From assembly GCF_021168555.1 (NCBI RefSeq), contig NZ_JAJOZS010000014.1, forward strand, positions 1-49,395: DNA of 49,395 nt, written 5' to 3'. The DNA is from Stenotrophomonas sp. MMGLT7. Its GTDB lineage: Bacteria; Pseudomonadota; Gammaproteobacteria; Xanthomonadales; Xanthomonadaceae. The first letter of the stretch is position 1. Each line of letters opens with the position of its first letter. A program made the translations under genes and the position numbers. A model generated the notes under the pieces. The model had not been told where the DNA came from and did no database searches. It was given only the letters and a program-made list of their open reading frames with translations. Shown here in pieces: positions 18,341 to 26,043 of this stretch.

Positions 18341-19336
18341 ATGGCGGTTCCGGGCACTTTCAAGGCATTTCGCATCCACGACGACGAGGCCGGCTACCGC
18401 AGCGGCATCGAGGCCGTGACGCTGGACCAGCTCGCCCCCGGCGAGGTGGTGATCCGGGCGGCGTGGTCGTCGGTGAACTACAAGGACGCCCTGGCCGGGA
18501 CCGGCAAGGGCAAGATCCTGCGCCGCTTCCCGCTGGTGGGCGGCATCGATGTGGCCGGCCACGTGGTCGGCTCGACCGACCCGGCCTTCCGCGAGGGCGA
18601 CGCGGTGCTGGCCACCGGCTGCGGCCTGAGCGAGAGCCGCGACGGCGGCTACGGCGAGTATGTCCGCCTGCCCGCCAGCGCCGCGGTACCGCTGCCGGCC
18701 GGGCTCGACCTGCGCGAGGCGATGGTGCTGGGCACCGCCGGCTTCACCGCCGCGCTGGTGCTGCTGCGGCTGCTGGAGAACCGGCAATCGCCGGCGCACG
18801 GGCCGCTGGCGGTGACCGGCGCCACCGGCGGCGTCGGCTCGCTGGCCATCGACATCTTCAGCCGCGCCGGCTTCGAGGTGCATGCGATCAGCGGCAAGGC
18901 CGAGCGCGCCGACTACCTGACGTCGATCGGCGCCAGCCAGGTGCTGGGGCGGGACGTGCTGCAGACCGGGCGCCCGCTGGAAACCGCGCGCTTCGGCGGC
19001 GGCCTGGATAATGTCGGCGGGCCGATGCTGGCCAGCCTGCTGGCGCAGACCGCGCCCTACGGCAACGTCGCCGCGGCCGGCCTGGCCTCCAGCCCGAAGC
19101 TGGACATGACGGTGATGCCGTTCATCCTGCGCGGGGTGTCGCTGCTGGGCATCGGCTCGTCGGGCACCGCGCGCGACATCCGCGAGGCCATCTGGCAGCA
19201 CCTGGCCGGCGACTGGAAACCGCGCCACCTGGACCTGATCTGCACCCGCGAGGCGACGCTGGAGGAGCTGCCGCAGGTCTTCGACGGCATGCTCGCCGGG
19301 CAGTCGCTGGGGCGCACCGTGGTGCGGCTGGGCTAG
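18341..19336 (+). CDS. acuI: YhdH/AcuI-type acryloyl-CoA reductase (quinone oxidoreductase family)
   Basis: A 331-residue zinc-independent medium-chain dehydrogenase. The NADPH-binding loop is VTGATGGVGSLA at about 160-171, and the YhdH/YhfP-branch markers are clear: SSVNYKDALAGTGKG (about 43-57), FPLVGGIDVAGHV, and VLGTAGFTAAL. Enzymes of this branch reduce acryloyl-CoA to propionyl-CoA (AcuI, established in E. coli YhdH and Rhodobacter). Zinc ligands of alcohol dehydrogenases are missing, as expected. GGAGG lies seven bases upstream of the ATG. It stands alone between hflK and a response regulator. The family call is secure, the exact substrate in this organism is inferred. Confidence 0.9.
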   Translation: MAVPGTFKAFRIHDDEAGYRSGIEAVTLDQLAPGEVVIRAAWSSVNYKDALAGTGKGKILRRFPLVGGIDVAGHVVGSTDPAFREGDAVLATGCGLSESRDGGYGEYVRLPASAAVPLPAGLDLREAMVLGTAGFTAALVLLRLLENRQSPAHGPLAVTGATGGVGSLAIDIFSRAGFEVHAISGKAERADYLTSIGASQVLGRDVLQTGRPLETARFGGGLDNVGGPMLASLLAQTAPYGNVAAAGLASSPKLDMTVMPFILRGVSLLGIGSSGTARDIREAIWQHLAGDWKPRHLDLICTREATLEELPQVFDGMLAGQSLGRTVVRLG

Positions 19337-19396
19337 GGCCGGCTTCCCGGCGCCCGGCCGCGCGCACTACACTCGCGGCAGTCACCGGGGAACGAC

Positions 19397-19777
19397 ATGG
19401 CACGCATCCTGATCGTCGACGATTCGCCGTCGCAGCTGCTGGGGATACAGCGCATCGTGGAGAAGCTGGGCCACGAGACCATCACCGCCGCCGACGGCGC
19501 CGCCGGGGTCGAGGCCGCCAGGGCCTCGCTGCCGGACCTGGTGCTGATGGACGTGGTGATGCCCAACCTCAACGGGTTCCAGGCCACGCGCACGCTCAAG
19601 CGCGAGCCGGCCACGCAGGATATTCCGGTGGTGCTGGTGACCACCAAGGACCAGGACACCGACCGCATGTGGGGCATGCGCCAGGGGGCCCGCGCCTACA
19701 TCACCAAGCCGTTCTCCGAGGACGAGCTGTCCGAGGTGATCGAGCGGGTCTTCGGCGGCGCCGATCCGGGCCCGTAG
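19397..19777 (+). CDS. pilH: PilH-like single-domain response regulator
   Basis: A 126-residue CheY-like receiver with no output domain. It has the acidic pair in ILIVDDSPSQ (Asp9, Asp10), the phosphorylation site Asp in LVLMDVVMPNLNGFQATR at about residue 53, and the conserved Lys in AYITKPFSEDEL near 104. The sequences MPNLNGFQATR and VTTKDQDTDRMWGMRQGA are characteristic of PilH, the regulator of type IV pilus retraction in the Pil-Chp pathway. No pil or chp genes are near, so the role is inferred from sequence. Its stop codon is part of the GTAG head of a palindromic repeat. Confidence 0.82.
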   Translation: MARILIVDDSPSQLLGIQRIVEKLGHETITAADGAAGVEAARASLPDLVLMDVVMPNLNGFQATRTLKREPATQDIPVVLVTTKDQDTDRMWGMRQGARAYITKPFSEDELSEVIERVFGGADPGP

Positions 19778-19836
19778 AGCAGAACTTGCTCGGCTGGAGC
19801 GTTCCCGGTAGAGCCTCAGCCAAGCAAGCTTGGCGC
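19774..19836. repeat. SMAG/GTAG-type palindromic repeat
   Basis: Begins gtagagcagaacttgctcgg and is followed by a more degenerate inverted arm (cagccaagcaagcttggcgc). Same family as the copy at 8161. The first GTAG supplies the stop codon of the pilH-like gene. Confidence 0.75.
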
Positions 19837-19861
19837 CACGCGGCGCCGGGAACGCCTACCG

Positions 19862-20728
19862 TCACTCGCCGAAGGCCTTGGCCAGGTCCCGGTAGGCCTT
19901 GCGCTGGGCCTCGCTGGCCGGCGGCGGCGCCAGCACCTCCAGCTCGACGATCTGGTCGCCCGGCGGGGTCCCCGGCAGGCCGCGCCCGCGCAGGCGCAGC
20001 TTGCGCCCGGCCTCGGAATCGGCCGGGATCTTCAGTTCGACGCTGCCGCCCAGCGTGGGCACGCTGATGCTGGTGCCCAGCGCCGCCTGCCACGGCATCA
20101 CCGGCAGGGTGTAGAGGATGTTGCGGCCGTCGACCTCGAACTGCGGGTGCGAGGCGTACTCCACCTCCAGCAGCAGGTTGCCGCCGCCGCTGCCCTGCCC
20201 GCTCAGGCGGATCACCTGCCCCTGGCGGATGCCCTTGGGCACCTTCACGTCGAGCTGCCTGCCGTTGACGGTGATGCGCAGGGTATCGCCGCCGTAGACC
20301 GCCTCCAGCGGCACCGCGAACTTGGCGCGGGTATCGCCGCGCGGCGGCGGGCCGCCCGCGCCGCGGCCACCGCGCTGGCGTGCGAACAGGCTCTCGAAGA
20401 AGTCGCTGAAGCCGCCATCGCCGCCGCCGCGCTGGCCGAAGATCTCGTCGTAGTCGAAGCCCTGGCCGCCGCCGAAGTTCGGCGGCGCCTGGAATTCCTC
20501 GCCGGGCCGGTAGCCCTGCGCGCGCAGCTGGTCGTAGGCGGCACGCTTGGCCGGGTCGCGCAGCGCCTCGTAGGCCTCGTTGACGGCCTTGAACTTCTCT
20601 TCCGCCCCGGCTTCCTTGCTGACATCGGGATGGTACTTGCGAGCCAGGCGCCGGTAGGCCGTCTTGATCTCAGCGTCGCCGGCCGTGGGCTCCACGCCCA
20701 GCGTGGCGTAGTAATCCTTGAATTCCAT
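19862..20728 (-). CDS. cbpA: DnaJ C-terminal domain co-chaperone (CbpA-like)
   Basis: A 288-residue J-protein of class B. The J domain occupies 1-70 with the HPD motif in [12 protein letters not shown] at residues 33-35, which stimulates DnaK ATPase. A Gly/Phe-rich linker follows (about 85-120), then the two substrate-binding beta domains ([17 protein letters not shown] and [10 protein letters not shown]). The zinc-finger Cys repeats of DnaJ are absent, and the length is near that of E. coli CbpA. The start has GAGGTGATGG immediately upstream. It lies downstream of hsp20 on the same strand, separated by a terminator and a palindrome, so it is probably under its own or partly coupled control. 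Confidence 0.92.
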   Translation of the reverse strand: MEFKDYYATLGVEPTAGDAEIKTAYRRLARKYHPDVSKEAGAEEKFKAVNEAYEALRDPAKRAAYDQLRAQGYRPGEEFQAPPNFGGGQGFDYDEIFGQRGGGDGGFSDFFESLFARQRGGRGAGGPPPRGDTRAKFAVPLEAVYGGDTLRITVNGRQLDVKVPKGIRQGQVIRLSGQGSGGGNLLLEVEYASHPQFEVDGRNILYTLPVMPWQAALGTSISVPTLGGSVELKIPADSEAGRKLRLRGRGLPGTPPGDQIVELEVLAPPPASEAQRKAYRDLAKAFGE

Positions 20729-20750
20729 CCATCACCTCAAAAAATGAACC

Positions 20751-20768
20751 CCGCACACATGTGTGCGG
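20751..20768. promoter_or_regulatory. Perfect 18-bp palindrome in the cbpA leader
   Basis: CCGCACACATGTGTGCGG is a perfect palindrome about 25 bases upstream of the cbpA start codon. On the coding strand it is followed by ggttcattttttgagg, so it could be an operator or an attenuator-like hairpin with a T-run. I recognise no known regulator site. Confidence 0.4.
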
Positions 20769-20844
20769 TGCTTCTGCGAAGGAATCGCGGAAAAGCCCCG
20801 TACACGGATGCGCGGCGCCCTTGCGAAGCAATCGCAGAATAAAA

Positions 20845-20871
20845 GCGGCCCGCCGGGTCGCAGCGGGCCTG
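20845..20871 (-). terminator. Rho-independent terminator after hsp20
   Basis: Stem ggcccgc / gcgggcc, and on the minus strand the hairpin is followed by cgcttttatt. It lies about 95 bases past the hsp20 stop. Confidence 0.55.
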
Positions 20872-20964
20872 TTGCATGCCGGTACCGGCCTGGGCACGCA
20901 TTCTACGGGCTCAGGCCGGGCGGCGGCGTCGCGGCCGAGCCGCGCCCGCCGCCACAGGCCGCCG

Positions 20965-21435
20965 TCATTGGACCGAGGCCGCGGACGTGGCCACCTGGAT
21001 GCGGCGCGGCGCGCTTTCCGGGCGCTTGGGGATGCGGATCTCCAGCACGCCGTTGCGGCCGGTGGCGGTGATGCCCTCGGCGTTGGCGCTGTCGGGAAGC
21101 GCGAAACGGCGGTGGAAGCTGCCGTAGTGGCGCTCGATGCGGGAGAAACGCTCGGTCTCGGTGCTCGACTCGCTCTGGCGCTCGCCCTTGATCGAGAGGA
21201 TGCCCTTGTCCATCTGCACCTCGATGCTGGCCGGGTCGATGCCGGGCAGGTCCGCATACAGCACGAACTGCTCGGGCTCCTCCTTGATATCCACCCGCGG
21301 CACCCACTGCGCGGTGACCACGGCCGACTCGTCGGTGTCGGCACCGGGCTCGAAGAAGCGCTCGAATGCCTGCTTGAGCTCGCTCTGCAGGGCAGCGGCC
21401 TGCGACGGCCATTGACGGTAACGGACGATATTCAT
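20965..21435 (-). CDS. Hsp20/alpha-crystallin family small heat-shock protein
   Basis: A 156-residue small heat-shock protein. The alpha-crystallin domain spans about 48-140 with PRVDIKEEPEQFVLYADLPG at its start and GRNGVLEIRIPKRPE at its end; the latter holds the conserved GVL motif. The C-terminal IxI-like anchor (RRIQV) is short. It forms oligomers that hold unfolding proteins for DnaK/ClpB. The start has GGAGG nine bases upstream. A good sigma-32 promoter lies 71-98 bases upstream, so heat induction is likely. It is followed by a J-protein gene and divergent from a peroxiredoxin gene, making a stress cluster. Confidence 0.93.
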   Translation of the reverse strand: MNIVRYRQWPSQAAALQSELKQAFERFFEPGADTDESAVVTAQWVPRVDIKEEPEQFVLYADLPGIDPASIEVQMDKGILSIKGERQSESSTETERFSRIERHYGSFHRRFALPDSANAEGITATGRNGVLEIRIPKRPESAPRRIQVATSAASVQ

Positions 21436-21505
21436 GAATAACCTCCATCGACGTTGGGATTGCGGCGATTGCGGCGTCGCGACGGCGCCCATCGCCATGC
21501 CCTCC

Positions 21506-21533
21506 AGATAGGCGCTGGCCGGCGTTTTTCAAG
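21506..21533 (-). promoter_or_regulatory. Predicted sigma-32 promoter of hsp20
   Basis: On the minus strand CTTGAAA (21527-21533) is followed after 14 bases by CCTATCT (21506-21512). This fits the RpoH consensus CTTGAAA-N13/14-CCCCATNT in all of the -35 and most of the -10 element. Confidence 0.65.
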
Positions 21534-21593
21534 GCGTTGACGCCGCCTTTCCCCGCCCGTTCCTACACTTGGCCAGGACCCAAGGAGCAGACC

Positions 21594-22076
21594 ATGCCCA
21601 TCCAGATCGGCGAGCCCATCCCCGAGGTCACCCTCAAGCGCATCCGCGAGGGCATGGAAACCATCGACACCCACTCCCTGTTCGCCGGCCGCCGGGTGGC
21701 CCTGTTCGCCGTTCCCGGCGCCTTCACCCCGACCTGTTCGGACAAGCACCTGCCCGGCTTCATCGAGCACTTCGACGACTTCCGCAGGCGCGGCATCGAG
21801 GTGTACTGCATGGCGGTCAACGACCCTTTCGTGATGCAGGCCTGGGCCCGCAGCCAGCTGGTGCCCGAGGGCCTGCAGATGCTCTCCGACGGCAACGGCG
21901 ACCTCACCCGGGCACTGGGCCTGGAGATGGACGCCAGCAGCTCCGGCATGGGCGTGCGCTGCCGCCGCTTCGCGCTGTACGCCGACAACGGCGTGGTGCG
22001 CCAGCTGTTCGTCGAGACCCCGGGCGAGTTCAAGGTGTCCTCCGCCGACTACCTGCTCGATCACATCCCCGATTGA
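21594..22076 (+). CDS. Peroxiredoxin (Prx5 type)
   Basis: A 160-residue thiol peroxidase of the Prx5 group. The peroxidatic Cys48 is in PGAFTPTCSDKHLPGF, the signature of this group, and a second Cys lies in GMGVRCRRFALY near residue 126. VNDPFVMQAW is also typical. It reduces hydrogen and alkyl peroxides, most often with glutaredoxin or thioredoxin as reductant; a glutaredoxin gene occurs at 41.2 kb but is not linked. The start has AAGGAG nine bases upstream. It is followed after 31 bases by a ferritin-like gene, probably one transcript, which pairs peroxide removal with iron storage. An OxyR site was not identified. Confidence 0.93.
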   Translation: MPIQIGEPIPEVTLKRIREGMETIDTHSLFAGRRVALFAVPGAFTPTCSDKHLPGFIEHFDDFRRRGIEVYCMAVNDPFVMQAWARSQLVPEGLQMLSDGNGDLTRALGLEMDASSSGMGVRCRRFALYADNGVVRQLFVETPGEFKVSSADYLLDHIPD

Positions 22077-22107
22077 CTTCCCTCCACCGAAAAGGAAACG
22101 GCCAGCC

Positions 22108-22668
22108 ATGTCGCACAAGCCAGCCAAGCACGCCATTCCCGGCATCACCGATACCGCCACCCTGCGCGCCAACGCCCGCAAGCGCCTGGAAGACGGCGCC
22201 ATCACCACGACCTACAGCGCCGACCGCGAGGCGGTGATCGAGTTGCTCAACGCCGCGCTGGCCACCGAGTACGTGTGCGTGCTGCGCTACTACCGCCACT
22301 ACTTCATGGCCAAGGGCATGCTGGCCGACTCGGTGAAGGCCGAGTTCCTCGAGCACGCCAAGCAGGAGCAGGCCCATGCCGGCCTGCTGGCCGAGCGCAT
22401 CGTCCAGCTCGGCGGCGCGCCCGACCTGAATCCGGACACCCTCAGCGCCCGCTCGCACGCCGAGTACAAGGAAGGCAGCGACCTGCGCGACATGGTGCGC
22501 GAGAACCTGATCGCCGAGCGCATCGCCATCGACAGCTACCGCGAGATGATCGAGTTCGTCGGCGACCGCGACACCACCACCAAGCGCATCCTCGAGCACA
22601 TCCTGGAACAGGAAGAGGAGCATGCCGACGAGTTCGCCGACCTGCTCGATGGCTGGATCGGCTCGTAG
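22108..22668 (+). CDS. Ferritin-like/bacterioferritin-type protein
   Basis: A 186-residue four-helix-bundle protein. The di-iron ligands can be followed as ALATEYVCVLRYY (Glu on helix A), FLEHAKQEQAHA (helix B, ExxH), NLIAERIAIDSYR (helix C Glu) and LEQEEEHADEFADL (helix D, ExxH). This is the ferritin-like group usually annotated as bacterioferritin in proteobacteria; no haem Met at the usual Bfr position was recognised, so it could equally be a Dps-like or DUF-type ferroxidase. It is in tandem with the peroxiredoxin gene, which suggests a joint role against Fenton chemistry. A good GAAAGG site precedes the ATG. Confidence 0.88.
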   Translation: MSHKPAKHAIPGITDTATLRANARKRLEDGAITTTYSADREAVIELLNAALATEYVCVLRYYRHYFMAKGMLADSVKAEFLEHAKQEQAHAGLLAERIVQLGGAPDLNPDTLSARSHAEYKEGSDLRDMVRENLIAERIAIDSYREMIEFVGDRDTTTKRILEHILEQEEEHADEFADLLDGWIGS

Positions 22669-22960
22669 GATCGGCGCGTACAGCCAGCCCGGAACGACCG
22701 CGGACTGGGGAACCCGGCGACGCGTTGCGACATGGACGCAAGTCGCCGGGCCCGCCCGCACGCAGTTCCCGCAAGAGCAGTCGTTGCCCCGGTAGGCGCA
22801 GTGCACACGGGGGCATGAGTCCGACGTGCGACCGCGACCCGGCTGCGGCCTTCGGCCCTGCCCGGGCTGCTACATCGAGGCTGGATCGGTTCCCGGGACA
22901 TGTGCCGGGCGCAACCACGCCAGCCGGCGGTGAAGCGCAGCCACCGCGCCCTTTGGCAAT

Positions 22961-23009
22961 GTAGGAGCGACTTCAGTCGCGATGGGGCTTTGCCGGGACC
23001 TGATTAGCG
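22961..23009 (+). repeat. Left arm of a REP palindrome split by an IS remnant
   Basis: This 49-base arm is an exact inverted copy of 23318-23366. The outer 32 bases are the GTAGGAGCGACTTCAGTCGC repeat, followed by ccgg and a 13-base IS end (gacctgattagcg). The 290 bases before it, after the ferritin-like gene, hold no gene or structure that I can recognise. Confidence 0.85.
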
Positions 23010-23330
23010 CTAAGTGTCAGCTCCCTAGACGTGGACTTGGCGTAGCCCTCGCTCGCTCCATCGCGTACCGCGGACGGCGGTCTCCAACAGCTGGAGCACC
23101 AACGCTTCCAAGTGGGTGCGCCGATTGAAGCGCCAGGCCGCTTCGGCTTCGGCTTCGGCTAAGTAGCGCGAGGCATACTTGAAGAAACCAAAGGCGTGGT
23201 AGGCCCCGTCCAGGAAGCGTTTGACGTTGCCGAGAATCACGTTCAGCCAGCGACTGTGCTCCTGCTCGGTAGCAGGACGCCGCTTGCCGGGCAGGACGGT
23301 GTGGCCCTGCCCCAACTCGCTAATCAGGTC
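22997..23330 (-). mobile_element. Internally deleted IS1595-type (ISXO2-like) element
   Basis: About 334 bases bounded by inverted ends gacctgattagcg / cgctaatcaggtc. Both sides show CCGG, either a 4-base target duplication or the palindrome centre itself. Only the C-terminal part of the transposase remains. Because both ends are kept, it may be a non-autonomous, MITE-like derivative. Confidence 0.7.
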
Positions 23331-23345
23331 CCGGCAAAGCCCCAT
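23025..23345 (-). pseudogene. IS1595 family transposase, C-terminal fragment
   Basis: A 106-codon open frame. About 80 residues match the C-terminal end of ISXO2-like DDE transposases: SRWLNVILGNVKRFLDGAYH, then FFKYASRYLAE and WRFNRRTHLEAL. The catalytic DDE residues and the N-terminal zinc domain are gone, so it cannot transpose alone. The first codons come from the palindromic repeat and IS end rather than the transposase. The stretch AEAEAEAAWRF is expanded by a triplicated GCTTCG hexamer compared with the usual AEAAWRF. It is a remnant rather than a working gene. Confidence 0.75.
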
Positions 23346-23366
23346 CGCGACTGAAGTCGCTCCTAC
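23318..23366 (-). repeat. Right arm of the REP palindrome split by an IS remnant
   Basis: Exact inverted copy of 22961-23009, ending in ctgaagtcgctcctac. Joined to the left arm it would give a complete palindrome like those at 27274 and 43299. Confidence 0.85.
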
Positions 23367-23390
23367 GGACGCTTCCGCACGCAGGGAGGC

Positions 23391-24131
23391 TCAGGCCTCC
23401 GCTGCCACCGGCTCCAGTTCCGGCACGTCGTCCCACAGCGCCCGCCCGGCCTTCTTGCGCAGGCGCGCCATCTCCGCCTCGTGCGCCTCCAGTTCGGAGG
23501 GGGTGGGCACCACGCGCGGCCGCGGCAGCAGCATGCCCGGGTCGAACGCGGCCATCTCGGCACCGCCGCCGGCACCTTGCTCGCCTTCGACCGGCCCGAA
23601 GCCGATCTCCTCCTGGCCGGAGGTCAGCGCGATGTAGACGTCGGCGAGGATCTGCGCATCGAGCAGCGCGCCATGGAGCTGGCGGTGCGAGTTGTCCACG
23701 CCCAGCCGCTTGCACAGCGCGTCCAGCGAGTTGCGCTGGCCGGGGAAGCGCTCGCGCGCCAGCGCCAGGGTATCGAGCACGCTCACCCGCTCGACCAGGC
23801 GGCCGTAGCGCTCGCCCAGCCGCGACAGCTCGTAGTCGAGGAAGCCGACATCGAAGGCCGCGTTGTGGATGATCAGCTCGGCGCCGTCGATGTAGTCGAG
23901 GAACTCGTCCACCACCTCCTCGAACCGCGGCTTGTCGGCGAGGAAGTCCAGCGTCAGCCCGGTGACTTCCTGCGCACCGGCCTCGAACTCGCAGTCCGGC
24001 TTGAGGTAACGGTGGAAATTGCGGCCGCTGGGACGGCGTTCGAGCAGTTCCACGCAGCCGATCTCGACGATGCGGTTGCCCTTCCTCCACTCCAGGCCGG
24101 TGGTTTCGGTATCTAGGATGATCTGGCGCAT
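23391..24131 (-). CDS. dnaQ: DNA polymerase III epsilon subunit (proofreading exonuclease)
   Basis: A 246-residue 3'-5' exonuclease of the DEDDh family. ExoI is LDTETTGLEW at 6-15 (Asp7, Glu9), ExoII is HNAAFDVGFLDYE near 98-110, and ExoIII is HRQLHGALLDAQILAD near 148-163 with the catalytic His and Asp. The C-terminus holds a short hydrophobic/charged tail (LPRPRVVPTPSELEAHEAEM) of the kind that binds the alpha subunit. It gives the replicative polymerase its editing function. It lies seven bases downstream of rnhA on the same strand, the classical rnhA-dnaQ arrangement of gammaproteobacteria. Confidence 0.97.
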   Translation of the reverse strand: MRQIILDTETTGLEWRKGNRIVEIGCVELLERRPSGRNFHRYLKPDCEFEAGAQEVTGLTLDFLADKPRFEEVVDEFLDYIDGAELIIHNAAFDVGFLDYELSRLGERYGRLVERVSVLDTLALARERFPGQRNSLDALCKRLGVDNSHRQLHGALLDAQILADVYIALTSGQEEIGFGPVEGEQGAGGGAEMAAFDPGMLLPRPRVVPTPSELEAHEAEMARLRKKAGRALWDDVPELEPVAAEA

Positions 24132-24138
24132 GCGGGCC

Positions 24139-24591
24139 TCAGTTTACCGCTGCGCCGGAACGCTGGAGGATCGCCTGCTCGCGCGCCAGCAGGTCCACCC
24201 GCTCGTTGTCCGGGTCGCCGTTGTGCCCCTTGACCCAGCGCCAGTCGATCTCGTGGCGCGCGATCGCCGCATGCAGCCGCTCCCACAGCTCGCGGTTCTT
24301 CACCGGGTCGCCGCTGGCGGTCTTCCACTGCTTGCGCAGCCAGCCCGGCAGCCACAGGGTGATGCCCTGGCGCACGTACTGCGAATCGGTGTGCAGCACG
24401 ATCCGGCACGGCTCGGTCAGCGTCTCCAGCGCCATGATCGCCGCCATCAGCTCCATGCGGTTGTTGGTGGTGTGCGCCTCGCCGCCGGCGAGTTCGCGTT
24501 CGATGCCCTTGTAGCGCAGCAGCGCCGCCCAGCCGCCGGGACCGGGGTTGCCCAGGCACGAGCCATCGGTGTGTATCTCGATCGTCTTCAT
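24139..24591 (-). CDS. rnhA: Ribonuclease HI
   Basis: A 150-residue RNase H1. The four catalytic acids are visible: Asp in [17 protein letters not shown] (about residue 8), Glu in NNRMELMAA (about 46), Asp in VLHTDSQYV (about 68) and Asp in [11 protein letters not shown] near 132. The basic protrusion ([15 protein letters not shown]) is present. It cuts RNA in RNA/DNA hybrids such as primers and R-loops. It is followed by dnaQ and preceded after 12 bases by the methyltransferase gene, so all three are probably one transcript. Confidence 0.97.
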   Translation of the reverse strand: MKTIEIHTDGSCLGNPGPGGWAALLRYKGIERELAGGEAHTTNNRMELMAAIMALETLTEPCRIVLHTDSQYVRQGITLWLPGWLRKQWKTASGDPVKNRELWERLHAAIARHEIDWRWVKGHNGDPDNERVDLLAREQAILQRSGAAVN

Positions 24592-24603
24592 TCGTTTCCA
24601 GAT

Positions 24604-25263
24604 TCAGGTGGTCGGCATCGGGTGGCGCCACTGCACCTTGGCCGGCATCATCCCGATAGGTGCGGCGGCGCGCTTCTCGACTTCGAGCAGGCACGCCGCC
24701 CGCAGCGGCGCCAGGTCGCTGCCCGGCCGGCGCAGGCCGTCGCGTCGCCAGATCGGTCCCAGGTACTGCGGCTGCCCCACCGCCTGCAGGCCGCAGCGGC
24801 GCGCCAGCATCAGCCAGCTGCCGGGCAGGCGCGCGACGATGGCATGGCGGCGCCAGCGCAGCCGGTAGGGGCTGAGCGGATTGAGCACCAGCAGCCATAT
24901 CCGCCCCCCCGGCATCAGCACCCGCTCGCACTCGCCCAGCAACGCCTCGGAGCCGCGGTCGAGCACGTGCTGCAGCACGATCGTCTGCACGCTCTCCGCC
25001 GGCAGCGGCAACGGCAGCGAACAGCGCACGTCGCCGCCATAGCCTTCGCCGGCCGGCAGCCGGTGCAGGCGCATGCCCACCCCTTCGACGCCGCGCAGCG
25101 CCCGCGCCTGCGGCACCGCAGCCAGCCACAGCCACGGCAGCGAGGGGCGCGCACGCAGGCGCTCGGCCAGCAAGGTGCACTCCTCTCGCAGCAACAGCCT
25201 GGCGACTCCCGTATCAAACCAGGATGAGACGCCGGCTTGACGGGCAAATGGCGGGACAGGCAT
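24604..25263 (-). CDS. Class I SAM-dependent methyltransferase-like protein
   Basis: A 219-residue protein in the position always occupied by a methyltransferase next to rnhA-dnaQ and divergent from gloB. Later motifs are clear: [20 protein letters not shown] (motif II, the equivalent of 'DxLPfpdaSfD') and [20 protein letters not shown] (post-II and motif III). However, motif I, the glycine-rich SAM loop, is replaced by [15 protein letters not shown], so binding of SAM may be altered. The ATG at 25263 is chosen with GGGG upstream; an ATG at 25272 would add three residues and almost touch gloB. The substrate is unknown. Confidence 0.72.
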   Translation of the reverse strand: MPVPPFARQAGVSSWFDTGVARLLLREECTLLAERLRARPSLPWLWLAAVPQARALRGVEGVGMRLHRLPAGEGYGGDVRCSLPLPLPAESVQTIVLQHVLDRGSEALLGECERVLMPGGRIWLLVLNPLSPYRLRWRRHAIVARLPGSWLMLARRCGLQAVGQPQYLGPIWRRDGLRRPGSDLAPLRAACLLEVEKRAAAPIGMMPAKVQWRHPMPTT

Positions 25264-25275
25264 GGTCCCCATTCT

Positions 25276-26043
25276 ATGCGACTGATCGCCCTGCCCGCAT
25301 TCGAAGACAACTACATCTGGGCGCTGGTCGCCGCGGACGGGCGCGCGATCGTCGTCGACCCGGGCCAGGCCGAGCCGGTACTGGCCGCAGCGGCCGAGCA
25401 GGGATGGCGCCCGCAGGCGATCCTGCTCACCCACCACCACGACGATCACATCGGCGGCGTGCCCGCGCTCATGCAGCGCTGGCCGGACATCGCGGTCCAT
25501 GCGCCGGTGGAACCGCGCATCCCGTTCGACTGCCGGCGCGTGGGCGAAGGCGACGTGGTCCAGGCACTGGACTGCAGCTTCCAGGTGCTGCACGTTCCCG
25601 GCCATACCCGCAGCCACATCGCCTTCCACGGCCATGGCCACCTGTTCAGCGGTGATACCCTGTTCAGCCTGGGCTGTGGACGGCTGTTCGAAGGTACTCC
25701 GGCCCAGATGCTGGCCTCGCTGCAGAGGCTGGTCCGGCTGCCAGGCTCCGCCCAGGTCTGCTGCGGCCACGAATACACCCTGGCCAACGCCGCGTTCGCC
25801 AGGCATGTAGAGCCCAACAACGCTGCCTTGCAGCGCCGTCAACAGGAAGCCCAGGCCATGCGGAAAGCTGCCCGTCCTACCCTGCCGGTCACTTTGTCCA
25901 GCGAGTGCGACACCAACCCGTTCCTGCGAACCGCCGTCGACGAGGTCCGCGGCAGCGTCCGCCGCCATGCCCCCGGCACCGGCACCGACGAGGTCGAAGT
26001 CTTCGCCGCGCTGCGGCGCTGGAAGGACGATTTCCGCGCATGA
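25276..26043 (+). CDS. gloB: Hydroxyacylglutathione hydrolase (glyoxalase II)
   Basis: A 255-residue metallo-beta-lactamase-fold enzyme that hydrolyses S-D-lactoylglutathione to D-lactate and glutathione, the second step in methylglyoxal removal. The opening [15 protein letters not shown] is diagnostic of GloB. The metal site is HHHDDHIGG at about 55-63, then VPGHTRSH near 111 and [16 protein letters not shown] near 130-145; CGHEYTLAN follows. The start at 25276 fits the family N-terminus. It overlaps the next gene by four bases and is divergent from the methyltransferase gene. Confidence 0.96.
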   Translation: MRLIALPAFEDNYIWALVAADGRAIVVDPGQAEPVLAAAAEQGWRPQAILLTHHHDDHIGGVPALMQRWPDIAVHAPVEPRIPFDCRRVGEGDVVQALDCSFQVLHVPGHTRSHIAFHGHGHLFSGDTLFSLGCGRLFEGTPAQMLASLQRLVRLPGSAQVCCGHEYTLANAAFARHVEPNNAALQRRQQEAQAMRKAARPTLPVTLSSECDTNPFLRTAVDEVRGSVRRHAPGTGTDEVEVFAALRRWKDDFRA

